A stretch of DNA of 44,428 nucleotides from Secundilactobacillus collinoides DSM 20515 = JCM 1123 (lineage in GTDB: Bacteria > Bacillota > Bacilli > Lactobacillales > Lactobacillaceae). This document shows, piece after piece, positions 19,175 through 27,884 of this stretch (its first letter is position 1; every line of letters begins with the position of its first letter). The position numbers and the translations under genes were made by a program. The stretch covers positions 1 through 44,428 of the forward strand of contig NZ_AYYR01000019.1 of assembly GCF_001435975.1 (NCBI RefSeq), in the 5' to 3' direction. The notes beneath the pieces are model-generated. The model was not told where the DNA came from. It did not search any database and was given only the letters and a program-made list of their open reading frames with translations.

Positions 19175-19906
19175 TTAGGCTTCGCCCAATGGTTCCTTGT
19201 TCGGGGTTCCCGCCTTGCGCGGAAAGCGTTTCGGCGTGATTTTTGGCTTATCGATCACCACAATGTGACGACCGTCGCCTGATTCAGGCAGTGTAAAGTC
19301 GTAGTCCGCAGTGAGCTTACCGCCAAGTAACGCAATGGCCTTAGCCCCCTGGTCCAGTTCCGTTTCGGTCTGGGCAGCTTTAAGCGCCACAAACTTGCCA
19401 TGCACTTTGACCAGCGGCAGACAGAGCTCACTCAGCACGCTCATCCGGGCAACGGCACGTGCCGTCACGATATCATAGGATTCGCGATGCTCAGAACGCT
19501 TGCCGCCGAACTCTTCGGCACGGGCGTGAAACACCTGCACACCGTCTAATCCTAATGTGTCGACTAACGTTTCCAGAAATTTGATTCGCTTATTCAACGA
19601 ATCCACGATGGTGATTTTCAGGTTAGGAAACGCGATCTTCAATGGAATCGACGGGAAACCGGCCCCGGCACCCACGTCGCACAACGTGAGCGGCTCGGTG
19701 CGCAGTTCTGGTATGTAAAATGCTGGTGTCAACGAATCAAAGAAATGCTTTAAGTACACGTCGGAACGTTCTGTGATCGTTGTCAGGTTCAAATGTTTAT
19801 TGGTCTCCACCAGTAACTCATAGTACTGGTCAAACTGTGTCATTTGGGCATCGCTCAACGTGATGTCATGCGCGGCCAACGCCGTTTGAAATTGGCTATC
19901 GTTCAT
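19175..19906 (-). CDS. rsmG: 16S rRNA (guanine-N7) methyltransferase RsmG/GidB
   Basis: The 243-residue SAM-dependent enzyme methylates N7 of a guanine in the 530 loop of 16S rRNA. The N-terminal half has YYELLVETNKHLNLTTIT and the KHFFDSLTP segment. The SAM-binding loop LCDVGAGAGFPSIPLKI is at about 75-91, and IVTARAVARM follows. The C-terminal lysine/arginine-rich tail (KITPKRFPRKAGTPNKEPLG) is typical. The ATG at 19906 is chosen because GGTGGAG lies eight bases upstream; the longer GTG reading to 19948 would run through a parS-like inverted repeat. Confidence 0.94.
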   Translation of the reverse strand: MNDSQFQTALAAHDITLSDAQMTQFDQYYELLVETNKHLNLTTITERSDVYLKHFFDSLTPAFYIPELRTEPLTLCDVGAGAGFPSIPLKIAFPNLKITIVDSLNKRIKFLETLVDTLGLDGVQVFHARAEEFGGKRSEHRESYDIVTARAVARMSVLSELCLPLVKVHGKFVALKAAQTETELDQGAKAIALLGGKLTADYDFTLPESGDGRHIVVIDKPKITPKRFPRKAGTPNKEPLGEA

Positions 19907-19928
19907 TAATTTTTCTCCACCTTTTTCT

Positions 19929-19948
19929 GTGAAACAACGATGTTTCAC
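19929..19948. promoter_or_regulatory. everted parS-like half-sites upstream of rsmG
   Basis: GTGAAACA (19929-19936), four bases, then TGTTTCAC (19941-19948). The canonical parS is TGTTTCAC joined to GTGAAACA; here the same two half-sites occur in reversed order with a 4-bp spacer. It lies 22 bases upstream of the rsmG start in the parAB-noc neighbourhood. Whether ParB or Noc binds is unknown. Confidence 0.5.
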
Positions 19949-20878
19949 GTCCCGTTCTACTTTACCTTAATTCCCTACGACATGCAACCGGCTCAGCAGT
20001 GTTTCTCCCGCTTCTGGCCTTAACCAGTTCGTTTTTTATTATACTAGAAATTTGTGCTCGGTGGAAACGGTTCGCGATAATTTTCTGCTGTTTTTGGCGG
20101 CGAGGATTTGAGCATTATTCGGCCCGCTCCATGAGGCTAACATAGTGCAAGTGCCAGAACCACACTGCAGACATTATCGAAACGATTGCCAAGTATGCCC
20201 TGTCACAATTTTAGTCAATTTATCTGTCACTATCACTGCGACAAACAGCGCCCATTATACAATGAAACGCAGCGATAGTAACCGATAAGTCGAAATCCGT
20301 TAGTGCCATGTTTGCTGCGCAAGTCTCATGAGGCAGCTTCCAGTGCTGATGTATTTGAATAAATGCTATTAGTTAAGCATTTTGCAGTAGTTGTTTTGGA
20401 TGCCATCCGCCAAACATCTCTAGGTCATGTCTGAGTGCACTATCGTGACAAAAGATTTTGACTCATCGATCTGTGACGACAGCCTTCTCAGAAAAAACCT
20501 GAAGCGCAACACCATTTCCATTGAACAAAAATAACCTGACGACTACCTGTGAAATGTAAACTTTTCAGCCTCAATATAAGCATCAACAGAAGAATCAACA
20601 CCCAATGTTGCCCACTCAATATTGAAACGTATCTAACCCTAGTTCAAAGCAAAGAACTATCTATATTGAATGAGGCAGTCGAGGGCAGATTCTCTACGAA
20701 CTAGTTTTGACTGCATTTCAATTGTTAACAAATTGAGACAGTTGTTTCAAAGCGAGTGGAAGGGCGTGATTTGGCAGGGTGTTGTAGTGCCGATGACGCC
20801 AGAGTACGGCATGCAACACGCCCTATCCATCCTCACCCGAAACCAATCATGACACAAAACATTACCGAAAATCCAACG
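19949..20878. other. gene-free interval upstream of rsmG
   Basis: Nearly 1 kb without a supportable gene. It carries a possible minus-strand -10 box (TATAAT near 20044) for the rsmG transcript and one 36-bp dispersed repeat at 20685-20720. No DnaA-box cluster, RNA gene or element copy was seen. Confidence 0.5.
20685..20720 (+). repeat. 36-bp dispersed repeat, copy 1
   Basis: Thirty of 36 bases match the segment at 23859-23894; the shared core is TTTGACTGC followed by a purine and TTTCA. Both copies lie in intergenic DNA past the 3' end of a minus-strand nucleoside gene. Confidence 0.5.
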
Positions 20879-20910
20879 AAAAAAGGCCAGACCCAAAAAG
20901 CGTCCAGCCT
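20879..20910 (-). terminator. terminator of the nucleoside hydrolase operon
   Basis: AGGC and GAC segments pair with GTC and GCCT around a 2x2 internal loop; the minus strand ends in six T (20879-20884). It lies about 40 bases past the stop. Confidence 0.65.
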
Positions 20911-20948
20911 AATTCCGGTATAGTTTTGCGTTTCAATGCAGCAGTTAG

Positions 20949-21863
20949 TTATTTGTTAATTGCAGTGACTTCTTCAATGAACCACTTGTTGAATTCAGCA
21001 GCGTCAATGTCGACACAGACAGAAGCGTTGGTCTTGCCATCGTGGTAAGCACCACGAATGTCACCAACAGTTTCGCCCATTGCTGGCCCTTCAGTTTGAA
21101 TGTCGACCCACATGTCTTCGGTGGTGATGGCTTCTGGGTGCAGCAGGTAGAAGATGGTGTTGACGTCGTGCATGGCAATGCCGGCATCGGAGTTGTCGCC
21201 ATCGTGGATGATGATGTCGTGCAGCATCTTTCCAGTCTCGTTCAGCGTTGGCAGCTTCTCGATGCTTTCGTGTGTCAGCAAAGCCTTCATGGTGATGTCC
21301 AAACCAACCATGACGATCGGCACACCCGAATTGTAAACGATGCGGGCTGCGTGCGGGTCAGTGAAGACGTTGAATTCAGCGGCGGAGGTCATGTTCCCCT
21401 TGCCTAATGAACCGCCCATGGCAACGATTTTTTCGATGTTGTCCTTAACTTCTGGGTATTCAGAGAACAATAACGCAATGTTGGTGTATGAGCCGGTTGG
21501 GACGAGGATGATTTTTTCATCACTGCCCAAAATAGCGTCACGCAAAGCTTCAACAGCGCTCTTGGCCATTGGCTTTGGCAAATCAGTTGGGAAGTCGTAA
21601 CCAGGCATTCCGGATTCGCCGTGAATTCGAGCAGCGTCTTCAAATGGCTTGATCAGCGGTTGTTTGGCACCGGCGGCAACAGGCACATCAACGTTGAAGA
21701 AGCGAACGAGCTTCAAAGCGTTGATGGTGGTCTTGTCCACCGTGACGTTCCCGGCAACCGTGGTGATCAGTTGCAGGTCAATTTGTGGGTCGTTGACCGC
21801 CATGGTGATGGCGGCAGCGTCGTCGATACCTGGGTCAGTGTCCATGATAATTTTGTATGTCAT
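20949..21863 (-). CDS. inosine/uridine-preferring nucleoside hydrolase
   Basis: The 304-residue enzyme hydrolyses the N-glycosidic bond of ribonucleosides to base and ribose. The calcium-binding DTDPGIDDAAA motif is at residues 8-18. VAGNVTVDKTTINALKLV (about 37-54), VPTGSYTNIALL and the late active-site segment IAMHDVNTIFYLLHPE with catalytic His are all present. It resembles RihA/B/C proteins, but substrate preference cannot be separated by eye. GGAGG precedes the ATG. It lies 85 bases after the NCS2 permease gene and is probably cotranscribed with it. Free ribose could be channelled toward rpiA-dependent metabolism. Confidence 0.9.
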   Translation of the reverse strand: MTYKIIMDTDPGIDDAAAITMAVNDPQIDLQLITTVAGNVTVDKTTINALKLVRFFNVDVPVAAGAKQPLIKPFEDAARIHGESGMPGYDFPTDLPKPMAKSAVEALRDAILGSDEKIILVPTGSYTNIALLFSEYPEVKDNIEKIVAMGGSLGKGNMTSAAEFNVFTDPHAARIVYNSGVPIVMVGLDITMKALLTHESIEKLPTLNETGKMLHDIIIHDGDNSDAGIAMHDVNTIFYLLHPEAITTEDMWVDIQTEGPAMGETVGDIRGAYHDGKTNASVCVDIDAAEFNKWFIEEVTAINK

Positions 21864-21948
21864 TGAAAATTCCTCCAGTTTTTATAATAGGTAACTTTTG
21901 GTAACTTCTTTAATGGGTGTTTGCCGCTTAATGGGCGCGCACCTTACG

Positions 21949-23259
21949 CTACAAAATAGCGCTTAACACCAAATCAATGAGAAACAGTCCGCCAAGCAGA
22001 TACATCGGTCCGCGAACGCTGCGACCGTCTCCCGAAACAACACGAAGGATCGGGTAGAAAACGAATCCGAAGGCCAATCCCGTGGAAATACTGTTAGTCA
22101 TCGGAATCAGTACAACGATGAGAAACGCTGGAAACCAGGCGGCAAAGTCGCTCATGTCGATGTTGCCAATGCTCTCCATCATGATGGCACCGGTGATGAT
22201 AATGACCGGCGCGATGGCCGCTTGGGGCACATAGCTCAGCAGCGGCACGAAGAACATGGACACGGCAAATAATATCCCGGCCGTGATCGACATGATACCC
22301 GTCCGGCCACCAGATTCAATGCCCGATGCACTTTCAGCCGCAGCAACGGTGGGACTTGTCCCAAGCATGCCGGAAAGAAAGGCCGTCACGGAACTCGCCT
22401 GAAACGACTTCTTGAATTTGCGTTTATCTGGCAGCACACCCTGCAGCAGACCCATGGACTCAAACACGAGAATCATGGTCATAGAGAAGGCGGCCAGTAT
22501 GAACGGAATCGTTAGTGCTTGACTAAAATCACCCTTCAGCAAGATGTTGTGGTACCGGCTTAGTTGAGAGAGGTGAACGGAAATACTGTCGTTGTCACGG
22601 ATTCCGAAAAGAATCCCGATAACTGTCGTGACAACAATGCCGATCAGAAACCCACCCGTGACGTTTCGCTGGTACAAGATCACACTCAGTAACAGGCCAA
22701 AGATAGCGAGTAGACAAGCGGGTGACGTCAGGTTCCCAAGTGAGATCAGGGATGATTTGCCACGGACAATCAGGCCCGCTTTTTCCAACCCAATTTCAAC
22801 TAAGAACAGCCCGATTCCCGCCGTGATGCCGCTTTTCAGCGAGCCCGGAATGGCTTCTGCCAGCACGTCCGCAAGTTTGGTGAACGCCACCAGCATGTAC
22901 ACCACGCTGGCAACCATGGAAATTGCCACGGCAACCTGCCACGACATGCCCATGGTGACAACGATGGTGTAGGTAAAGAACGCGTTGACCCCCATCCCCG
23001 GGGTGAGGATGATTGGCGCGTTGGCAAAGAGTCCCATAATGAGGCAGCCAACCACCGAACTGATGATTGTGGCAAACACACTGAGATCAGTGGGAATGCC
23101 CGCATCCTTGAGAATCACCGGGTTGACGATAATGATGTAAGAAATCGCAAAGAATCCGGTGAATCCAGCGATGATCTCCCGTTTCAGCAAATCTTTTTGT
23201 GTCCAAACTTGCCGAAGCGACAGTTGATTCTGAACATTAGCTTGTTGCGAAAATTTCAT
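21949..23259 (-). CDS. NCS2-family purine permease (AzgA/PbuG-like)
   Basis: The 436-residue protein has 12-14 hydrophobic helices. Early motifs are characteristic of the AzgA branch of NCS2 transporters: REIIAGFTGFFAISYIIIVNP, LTPGMGVNAFFTYTIV and ITAGIGLFLVEIGL. SPTVAAAESASGIESGGRTG supplies the conserved central substrate loop. The branch imports hypoxanthine, guanine or adenine by proton symport. Linkage to a nucleoside hydrolase fits purine salvage. The ATG has GGGAG five bases upstream. Confidence 0.9.
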   Translation of the reverse strand: MKFSQQANVQNQLSLRQVWTQKDLLKREIIAGFTGFFAISYIIIVNPVILKDAGIPTDLSVFATIISSVVGCLIMGLFANAPIILTPGMGVNAFFTYTIVVTMGMSWQVAVAISMVASVVYMLVAFTKLADVLAEAIPGSLKSGITAGIGLFLVEIGLEKAGLIVRGKSSLISLGNLTSPACLLAIFGLLLSVILYQRNVTGGFLIGIVVTTVIGILFGIRDNDSISVHLSQLSRYHNILLKGDFSQALTIPFILAAFSMTMILVFESMGLLQGVLPDKRKFKKSFQASSVTAFLSGMLGTSPTVAAAESASGIESGGRTGIMSITAGILFAVSMFFVPLLSYVPQAAIAPVIIITGAIMMESIGNIDMSDFAAWFPAFLIVVLIPMTNSISTGLAFGFVFYPILRVVSGDGRSVRGPMYLLGGLFLIDLVLSAIL

Positions 23260-23385
23260 AAAAACTCCCTATCCTTTATTGTCGCGAAGACAGATAATGA
23301 TTGGGCATTGCAACTCCAAACAATCCAGCGAAGGTCAGGGTAACGACCAGGGTTGAGGGTTGGGGAGCTGGGTTTCAGCAGTGGT

Positions 23386-23510
23386 AGAGTGTGGAGAGAG
23401 GCGGTTAGGGGGCGGAGTACAAGGTACTTTGGTCGGAAAAGTCCGGGCCTGACTTTTCTGACCGAAGTGCCTTGTACAGTAGCTCCCTGCCTCTCGGAAC
23501 ACGTTTCGGC
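23386..23510 (+). repeat. palindromic intergenic element, copy I
   Basis: Outer arms as in copies A-F. Inner arms GTACAAGGTACTTTGGTCGG and its partner ending CTTGTAC are specific to this copy but are shared by the half-copies at 43989-44380. It sits upstream of the NCS2 permease gene. Confidence 0.85.
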
Positions 23511-23645
23511 AATGCAGCCAAAAAGCGAACCCAAAAGATGCTAGGCAAAAAACCAAACCCAAACACCATCATCCACAAGCACCCACTGTTTCGGCACCCG
23601 AGAAACAAAGCAAGCGACCAATAGTAAAGGCCCCTCACCAAAGAC

Positions 23646-23687
23646 AATAGCCCAGTTCGATAGGAAATTCCACCGAGCTGGGCTATT
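23646..23687. terminator. long hairpin, possible bidirectional terminator
   Basis: Ten-base perfect arms AATAGCCCAG and CTGGGCTATT enclose further pairing (TCG/CGA and GGAAATTCC). Flanking T runs are weak. It lies in the 719-base interval between nupC and the permease gene, which otherwise holds copy I and a dispersed 36-bp repeat. Confidence 0.5.
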
Positions 23688-23858
23688 CGCGGTTTTAAAT
23701 GTTCATTAACTTGTATTTGAGACTTGATGGTTCGTGGTAATAAAGTACATTCGCTATTTGAGCGCGTCACCTGGCAGCCATCACAGCAGTGTCAGCACAG
23801 TCTGTGCGCTAAACACCTGATACTGAGCGTATCGCAGCCGAAAGCCGATAAGCTGTCG

Positions 23859-23894
23859 GCGGATTCTCAGCAAACTAGATTTGACTGCGTTTCA
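23859..23894 (+). repeat. 36-bp dispersed repeat, copy 2
   Basis: Matches 20685-20720 at 30 of 36 positions. It lies 85 bases beyond the nupC stop. Confidence 0.5.
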
Positions 23895-23978
23895 GTCCCT
23901 TGAAATTGGCGCAACGATACTCGTCGTGAGCCTCAGGCCAAATTCTTGCAGGCAACAGACTCGAAAGCAAATTGCGTT

Positions 23979-25232
23979 TTACCAAACAAACAATCCAACA
24001 AGACCAGCAGAAAGCAGTGATACCAAGATACCAGATAACAGCATGTAACCAACGTTCTTAGAGATCAAGTTGTTAGACTCCTTGTCAGCAAGACCCTTGA
24101 AGGCCCCGATGATCATACCAGTGGTACTGAAGTTAGCAAATGAAGTCAAGAAGACAGTCAGTTGTGCTTGGTAATGGGCACCATACATACTTACGTTGTG
24201 AATCGTTGGGGCAATCTTACCCATAACAACGAATTCGTTGGTGACCAGCTTAGTCCCCATGTATTGGGCGAACTGGAAGGCGTCGTGCACGTCCAGACCC
24301 ATTAACCATGCAAATGGGAACATAATGATCCCGAGGATGTGTTCCAGTGACAGCCATGGGTTGAACAGGCCGAGAATCTTATCGATCAACGCTGCTAAGG
24401 CAACGAAGGCGATAACGTTGGCGGCGATGATCAAGATCAAACGGCCGGCACCCAAGATTGAATCGCCCAAGAATGAGAAGAATGGTTCCTTCTTGCCGTT
24501 GTCCATTTCGGCTTCTTCAGCAGACGAGCTGCCGCCGATTTGTGCAATGGTATCTTCTTCAGGTTCAACCTTAACTGGATTCAAGATGTTGGTCACGATG
24601 ATGGCGTTCAAAATGTTCAACGGAATAGCCGTCAAAACATAGTTCCCGGGCACCATCTGAGTATATGCCCCAACAATCGAGGCAGTGATACATGACATCG
24701 ACATCATGGCCAAAGTAACGTTACGTTCTGCCCGCATCGTTTCGATTTGGAGACGTGAAACGGCTAAGGCTTCAGTGTTCCCCAAGAACATCATTTCAAC
24801 GGAGAAGAATGATTCGAACTTTGGTTGACCAGTGATCTTAGACAGACCGCGACCGATCCATTTGATGGCCCATGGCAGGAAGCCAATGTAGGTCAAGATA
24901 TCAAACAGCGGCACGATCAGCAGGATAGGCAGCAGTGAACTAGTAACGAAGTTCATTGACTTTGCGGTCCCACCATATGCTGGGGTAACCCAGTTAGGCA
25001 GCGCAAAGTTGATCCCGGTGTAGGCCACTTGGACTAACCAGTTGAATCCGTCGGCAGCTGCTTTAACAGCGTCACGGCCCCAACTAAAGCTGGTTAAGAT
25101 CCAGGCGATGAATAAGTTCAAAACAAAAACGATCCCAGTAGACTTCCAGTTAATTTCTTTCTTCTTCTTTGAGAAGAGGAATGCGATTCCAAGGTAAACC
25201 AGCACCCCAATTATGTTGACGATCAAGTACAT
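23979..25232 (-). CDS. nupC: concentrative nucleoside transporter NupC (CNT family)
   Basis: The 417-residue protein has eight or more membrane helices. Family features include FFSVEMMFLGNTEALAVSR in the central region, MSMSCITASIVGAY, and NEFVVMGKIAPTIHNVSMYGAHYQA followed by FANFSTTGMIIGAFKGL. CNT proteins import nucleosides with protons or sodium. The ATG at 25232 is preferred (GAGGG ten bases upstream) over a TTG two codons earlier. It follows the phosphopentomutase-like gene by 39 bases, so both share one transcript and one promoter near 26161-26203. Confidence 0.92.
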   Translation of the reverse strand: MYLIVNIIGVLVYLGIAFLFSKKKKEINWKSTGIVFVLNLFIAWILTSFSWGRDAVKAAADGFNWLVQVAYTGINFALPNWVTPAYGGTAKSMNFVTSSLLPILLIVPLFDILTYIGFLPWAIKWIGRGLSKITGQPKFESFFSVEMMFLGNTEALAVSRLQIETMRAERNVTLAMMSMSCITASIVGAYTQMVPGNYVLTAIPLNILNAIIVTNILNPVKVEPEEDTIAQIGGSSSAEEAEMDNGKKEPFFSFLGDSILGAGRLILIIAANVIAFVALAALIDKILGLFNPWLSLEHILGIIMFPFAWLMGLDVHDAFQFAQYMGTKLVTNEFVVMGKIAPTIHNVSMYGAHYQAQLTVFLTSFANFSTTGMIIGAFKGLADKESNNLISKNVGYMLLSGILVSLLSAGLVGLFVW

Positions 25233-25271
25233 CGACAATATACCCTCTTTCTGAATTTTGCGGCTAACCCC

Positions 25272-26099
25272 TTAACGCGAGGTAAGTTCCACTAAAAACG
25301 AATGTCCCTGGGAAGTCCTTTGCCGATGGAAATTCATTTCAATAGTTGCGGATATGTCGGCCAGCGTACGCCGAATACCAAGTGCTCTGCCGGTATTTTG
25401 ATCATTAATAAAACAGAATAATGGCACATACTCACGTGTCAAACGACCAAATGAAGGATCAATTGCCTGCGTTGACGTTACAATCAATAACGTGTTAGGC
25501 AGCAACTGTTGACTGAGCTGATATAGCTTAGTATCAATGTCTTGCAGCCACTGACGGTATTCAGCAACGCGCGAATGAAGCGCGAGCTGGGTGCCTTCAG
25601 TCAGCAAAACGTACGTGATGCCTTGACCTGCAGCCTCAATGTCCTGCGATACAGCAGTCGCTGGATTGAGTGCGGTGTCAAGTGCGGCCTGGTCATTTGA
25701 GGCGTTAATGACCGGATGCGCAAACTGGTGAATCGAATCGGTGCTAATCAGGTGAACGGCTAAACCAGAAGACGTCTGCTTGTTCAACCACGCATTGACG
25801 CTCCCCTGAAAGAGTTCGTCAATACCGCTGACGGCGTTCCAGTCAGGTGCAGCAACGTGCACCCGGCCGAAGAACCCTGCTGGCGAGTCAGTGGCGGCGA
25901 TGCCAGCAACCGGGTTGTTATCCCGTAAGTTGCCAAGGCCCCACTGGCCAAACGCGGTTAAGTTAAGCAGCTCCTGACCGGTCGTTAGATGACCGAGCGT
26001 ATCGGCACCAACCGCATTAAAGCGGTTAGCTTCCGGCGCTTCGCCGATTCCAAGCGACGCAAGGTCGACTACCACAACCTGTTGAAATGGTGTTTCCAT
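25272..26099 (-). CDS. phosphopentomutase-like pseudoenzyme (DeoB family, catalytic residues lost)
   Basis: The 275-residue product resembles phosphopentomutase at both ends: VVVVDLASLGIGEAPEANRF and GADTLGHL at the start, and TREYVPLF, LGIRRTLADISATIEMNF and GHSFLVEL at the end. True DeoB is about 390 residues, so the inserted cap domain is largely missing. The usual ADHG metal site is replaced by TSTQ (208-211), and the DHTREY histidine by GRLTREY (218-224). The segment expected to carry the activating threonine (KDTMTGHWE) reads DWNAVSGIDE. Only Asp12 is clearly kept. The frame is intact and it heads the nupC operon, so it is probably expressed as a non-catalytic paralogue, perhaps a regulator or binding protein. 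The role is unknown. Confidence 0.75.
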   Translation of the reverse strand: METPFQQVVVVDLASLGIGEAPEANRFNAVGADTLGHLTTGQELLNLTAFGQWGLGNLRDNNPVAGIAATDSPAGFFGRVHVAAPDWNAVSGIDELFQGSVNAWLNKQTSSGLAVHLISTDSIHQFAHPVINASNDQAALDTALNPATAVSQDIEAAGQGITYVLLTEGTQLALHSRVAEYRQWLQDIDTKLYQLSQQLLPNTLLIVTSTQAIDPSFGRLTREYVPLFCFINDQNTGRALGIRRTLADISATIEMNFHRQRTSQGHSFLVELTSR

Positions 26100-26160
26100 G
26101 CGATAAAATCACTCCCACTCATTCGTATTAGCTCTCGAATTAAAGCGTAAGCCTACTCAA

Positions 26161-26203
26161 ATAGTACAGTTTTTTCTGAAAGCCGACAATGGCTTTCAGA
26201 AAA
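26161..26203 (-). promoter_or_regulatory. promoter and overlapping operator of the deoB-like/nupC operon
   Basis: On the minus strand TTGTCG (26184-26189) and TACTAT (26161-26166) are separated by 17 bases. A perfect 13-bp inverted repeat (arms 26172-26184 and 26191-26203; core CTGAAAGCC and GGCTTTCAG) is centred on the -35 box, which lies in its six-base spacer. This is the geometry of a repressor operator that blocks polymerase. Confidence 0.6.
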
Positions 26204-26296
26204 TAAGTCAGTTAACCGATTTAACGATTGCATAAATGACGTTCTGTCGCTTACACAACACTCGATTTCCTGTTAAAACAACGCTTTTAACAAGAG

Positions 26297-26339
26297 AAAA
26301 GGATTCACTAGTTGACGAATTCAACCAGTAAATCCTTTT
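26297..26339. terminator. 19-bp imperfect hairpin
   Basis: Arms AAAAGGATT and AATCCTTTT plus inner ACT/AGT and GTTGA/TCAAC pair with three mismatches. It lies upstream of the deoB-like operon and could end a minus-strand transcript. The DNA from 26400 to 26896 has no gene I can support. An open frame without a start (about 26440-26596, plus strand) reads like a protein fragment and may be a decayed gene. Confidence 0.45.
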
Positions 26340-26896
26340 ACAAACAAGAAAAATGCCCATATTCTTCTTGTCGCCCCTGCCAAGGAACTTCATTATAGCG
26401 CTCCAGCAACTGGTTGACGAGTATTAAACTGACTTTTTGCGAAAAAATAAGACTCAAGATGAGGTATGATGACTTTCGCCCTGAGCCCTATGAAGCTTTG
26501 GAAGAGACTTGGTTAAACCAGAAGACCCGTTTTGTAAACATTAAATTAATGGTCTATCGCCTCAAATACTTTAATTTCCAACGGCTGTCGTGATCTTCTA
26601 TCAAATTTTTGATCATCGTTTCAAATCACCGTTCGTTGGATGGCAAATCTAGAATCTTTGCATCCCATGAACTCGACTCATTACGTTCCAAAGGTCTTAT
26701 TTAGGACCATCACGTAAACTCAGCCTACATCACATTCGAACCCTTTGTAACCCCTAAGCTGATATCACTAAATCTAAGATATTCGCACGTTTTAGCAGAA
26801 ACGCTAAGCTGAAACAGATATTCAATTAGGTTGTTACTTTAAAGACTTAGGTGGCTAGCGTTCGTTAGGAATCCACGATTTAAACTTGGTGAACAT

Positions 26897-27178
26897 TTAA
26901 AACCTTGTCAAAACACTATTGGGATCAAACTCGGAACTAGTTTTCTTTCGTTTGTACCAATCATTCACTCGACTTACAAAACGGATCAAATCAACTTCAT
27001 AATCGGTGTTACTCATGGAAACGTCCTGGTTTGTATTCCTTATCTCTTCCACGGTTATATAATACCATGTTTTGTAATCGGTTACAACTACTTTGAACCA
27101 AGTTTTATCCGCGTCACACCGGCCTTGTTCATAGAAGAGCAAACTACGAATGTTTCCGATGAACTTTATTTCAATCAT
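26897..27178 (-). CDS. hypothetical protein (93 aa), uncertain
   Basis: The 93-residue reading is soluble, rich in aromatic residues (TWFKVVVTDYKTWYYITVEEI) and has no signal peptide or recognisable domain. Amino-acid use looks protein-like, but no Shine-Dalgarno precedes the ATG at 27178. It may be a real orphan gene or part of a decayed region. Confidence 0.35.
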   Translation of the reverse strand: MIEIKFIGNIRSLLFYEQGRCDADKTWFKVVVTDYKTWYYITVEEIRNTNQDVSMSNTDYEVDLIRFVSRVNDWYKRKKTSSEFDPNSVLTRF

Positions 27179-27338
27179 GCCAGAACAAACGTAAATTCAA
27201 GGTGTTCAATTCTTTTTCGTCCGGATTGTTGTTGAAACTTTTTCGCAAAGATCACGTGATTTTGTTTTTTTCAAAAAAGTCTTGCTGAATAATGCTGGCA
27301 AGTCTATGATTGGCAAAAACGAAATCAGGCTATGTATT

Positions 27339-27872
27339 ATGACTTCTAGCAATGAACAACGTCCAGCCCTTGTGGTTTTGGACATGATCGCGATTGCCCA
27401 GTTTTTAGGCAAGCACGTTTTCAGAACCATCGATTCAGCAACTTTTGATCAGGCAATTTCGCGAAACAACGCGCTTATTTCAGCCTTTTCGGCGAAGGGA
27501 CTGCCTGTCTTTATTATGAATTTGGAACTCACTGGGCTTCTGAAAAGCTTTAACGGACGGCTCTTTCGACCACTGCTCTCTAATGAAGCATTGGCCGCAG
27601 GAACTGTGTTAGCAAAACACGGGCCGAGCGGTTTTGCGCAATCCGAACTCTATGAACGACTAACTGCGCAGAACATCAATGCGCTTTATGTCACTGGATT
27701 TAGTACCGATAACGCTGTTAAGAAGACCGTTGCTGACGCTGAGCAGTTGGGATTCGAGGCTGTCGTGGTTAAAGATGCTTCTCTGGCACGGAATTCTGAG
27801 TTGCAGGCGCAGATGATTCGAGACTTTGATGAAGTGATCTCTGCTGAACGATTGTTGCGAGAATTGGAATAG
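27339..27872 (+). CDS. isochorismatase-fold protein lacking the catalytic cysteine
   Basis: The 177-residue protein has the cysteine-hydrolase/isochorismatase fold: LVVLDM with Asp15, a central LAKHGPSGFAQSEL with Lys93, and ALYVTGFSTDNAVKKTVADA. In that last motif the nucleophilic Cys of the usual TxxCVxxT pattern is Ala126 (GCT). Asp and Lys of the triad remain. It is therefore unlikely to act as a nicotinamidase-type amidase; a true isochorismatase or binding role is possible, since some family members work without the Cys. The ATG at 27339 fits the family N-terminus; the ribosome binding site is weak. It stands alone with a terminator downstream. Confidence 0.8.
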   Translation: MTSSNEQRPALVVLDMIAIAQFLGKHVFRTIDSATFDQAISRNNALISAFSAKGLPVFIMNLELTGLLKSFNGRLFRPLLSNEALAAGTVLAKHGPSGFAQSELYERLTAQNINALYVTGFSTDNAVKKTVADAEQLGFEAVVVKDASLARNSELQAQMIRDFDEVISAERLLRELE

Positions 27873-27884
27873 GCGTTTAGTTGG

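Noticed and set aside
24748-24757. Half parS (ACGTGAAAC) within nupC
   Set aside because: Only one half-site, in coding sequence, without a partner.
26440-26596. Possible transposase fragment
   Set aside because: About 50 open codons read protein-like but have no start, no recognisable family motif and no terminal repeats, so it is only noted as possible gene decay.
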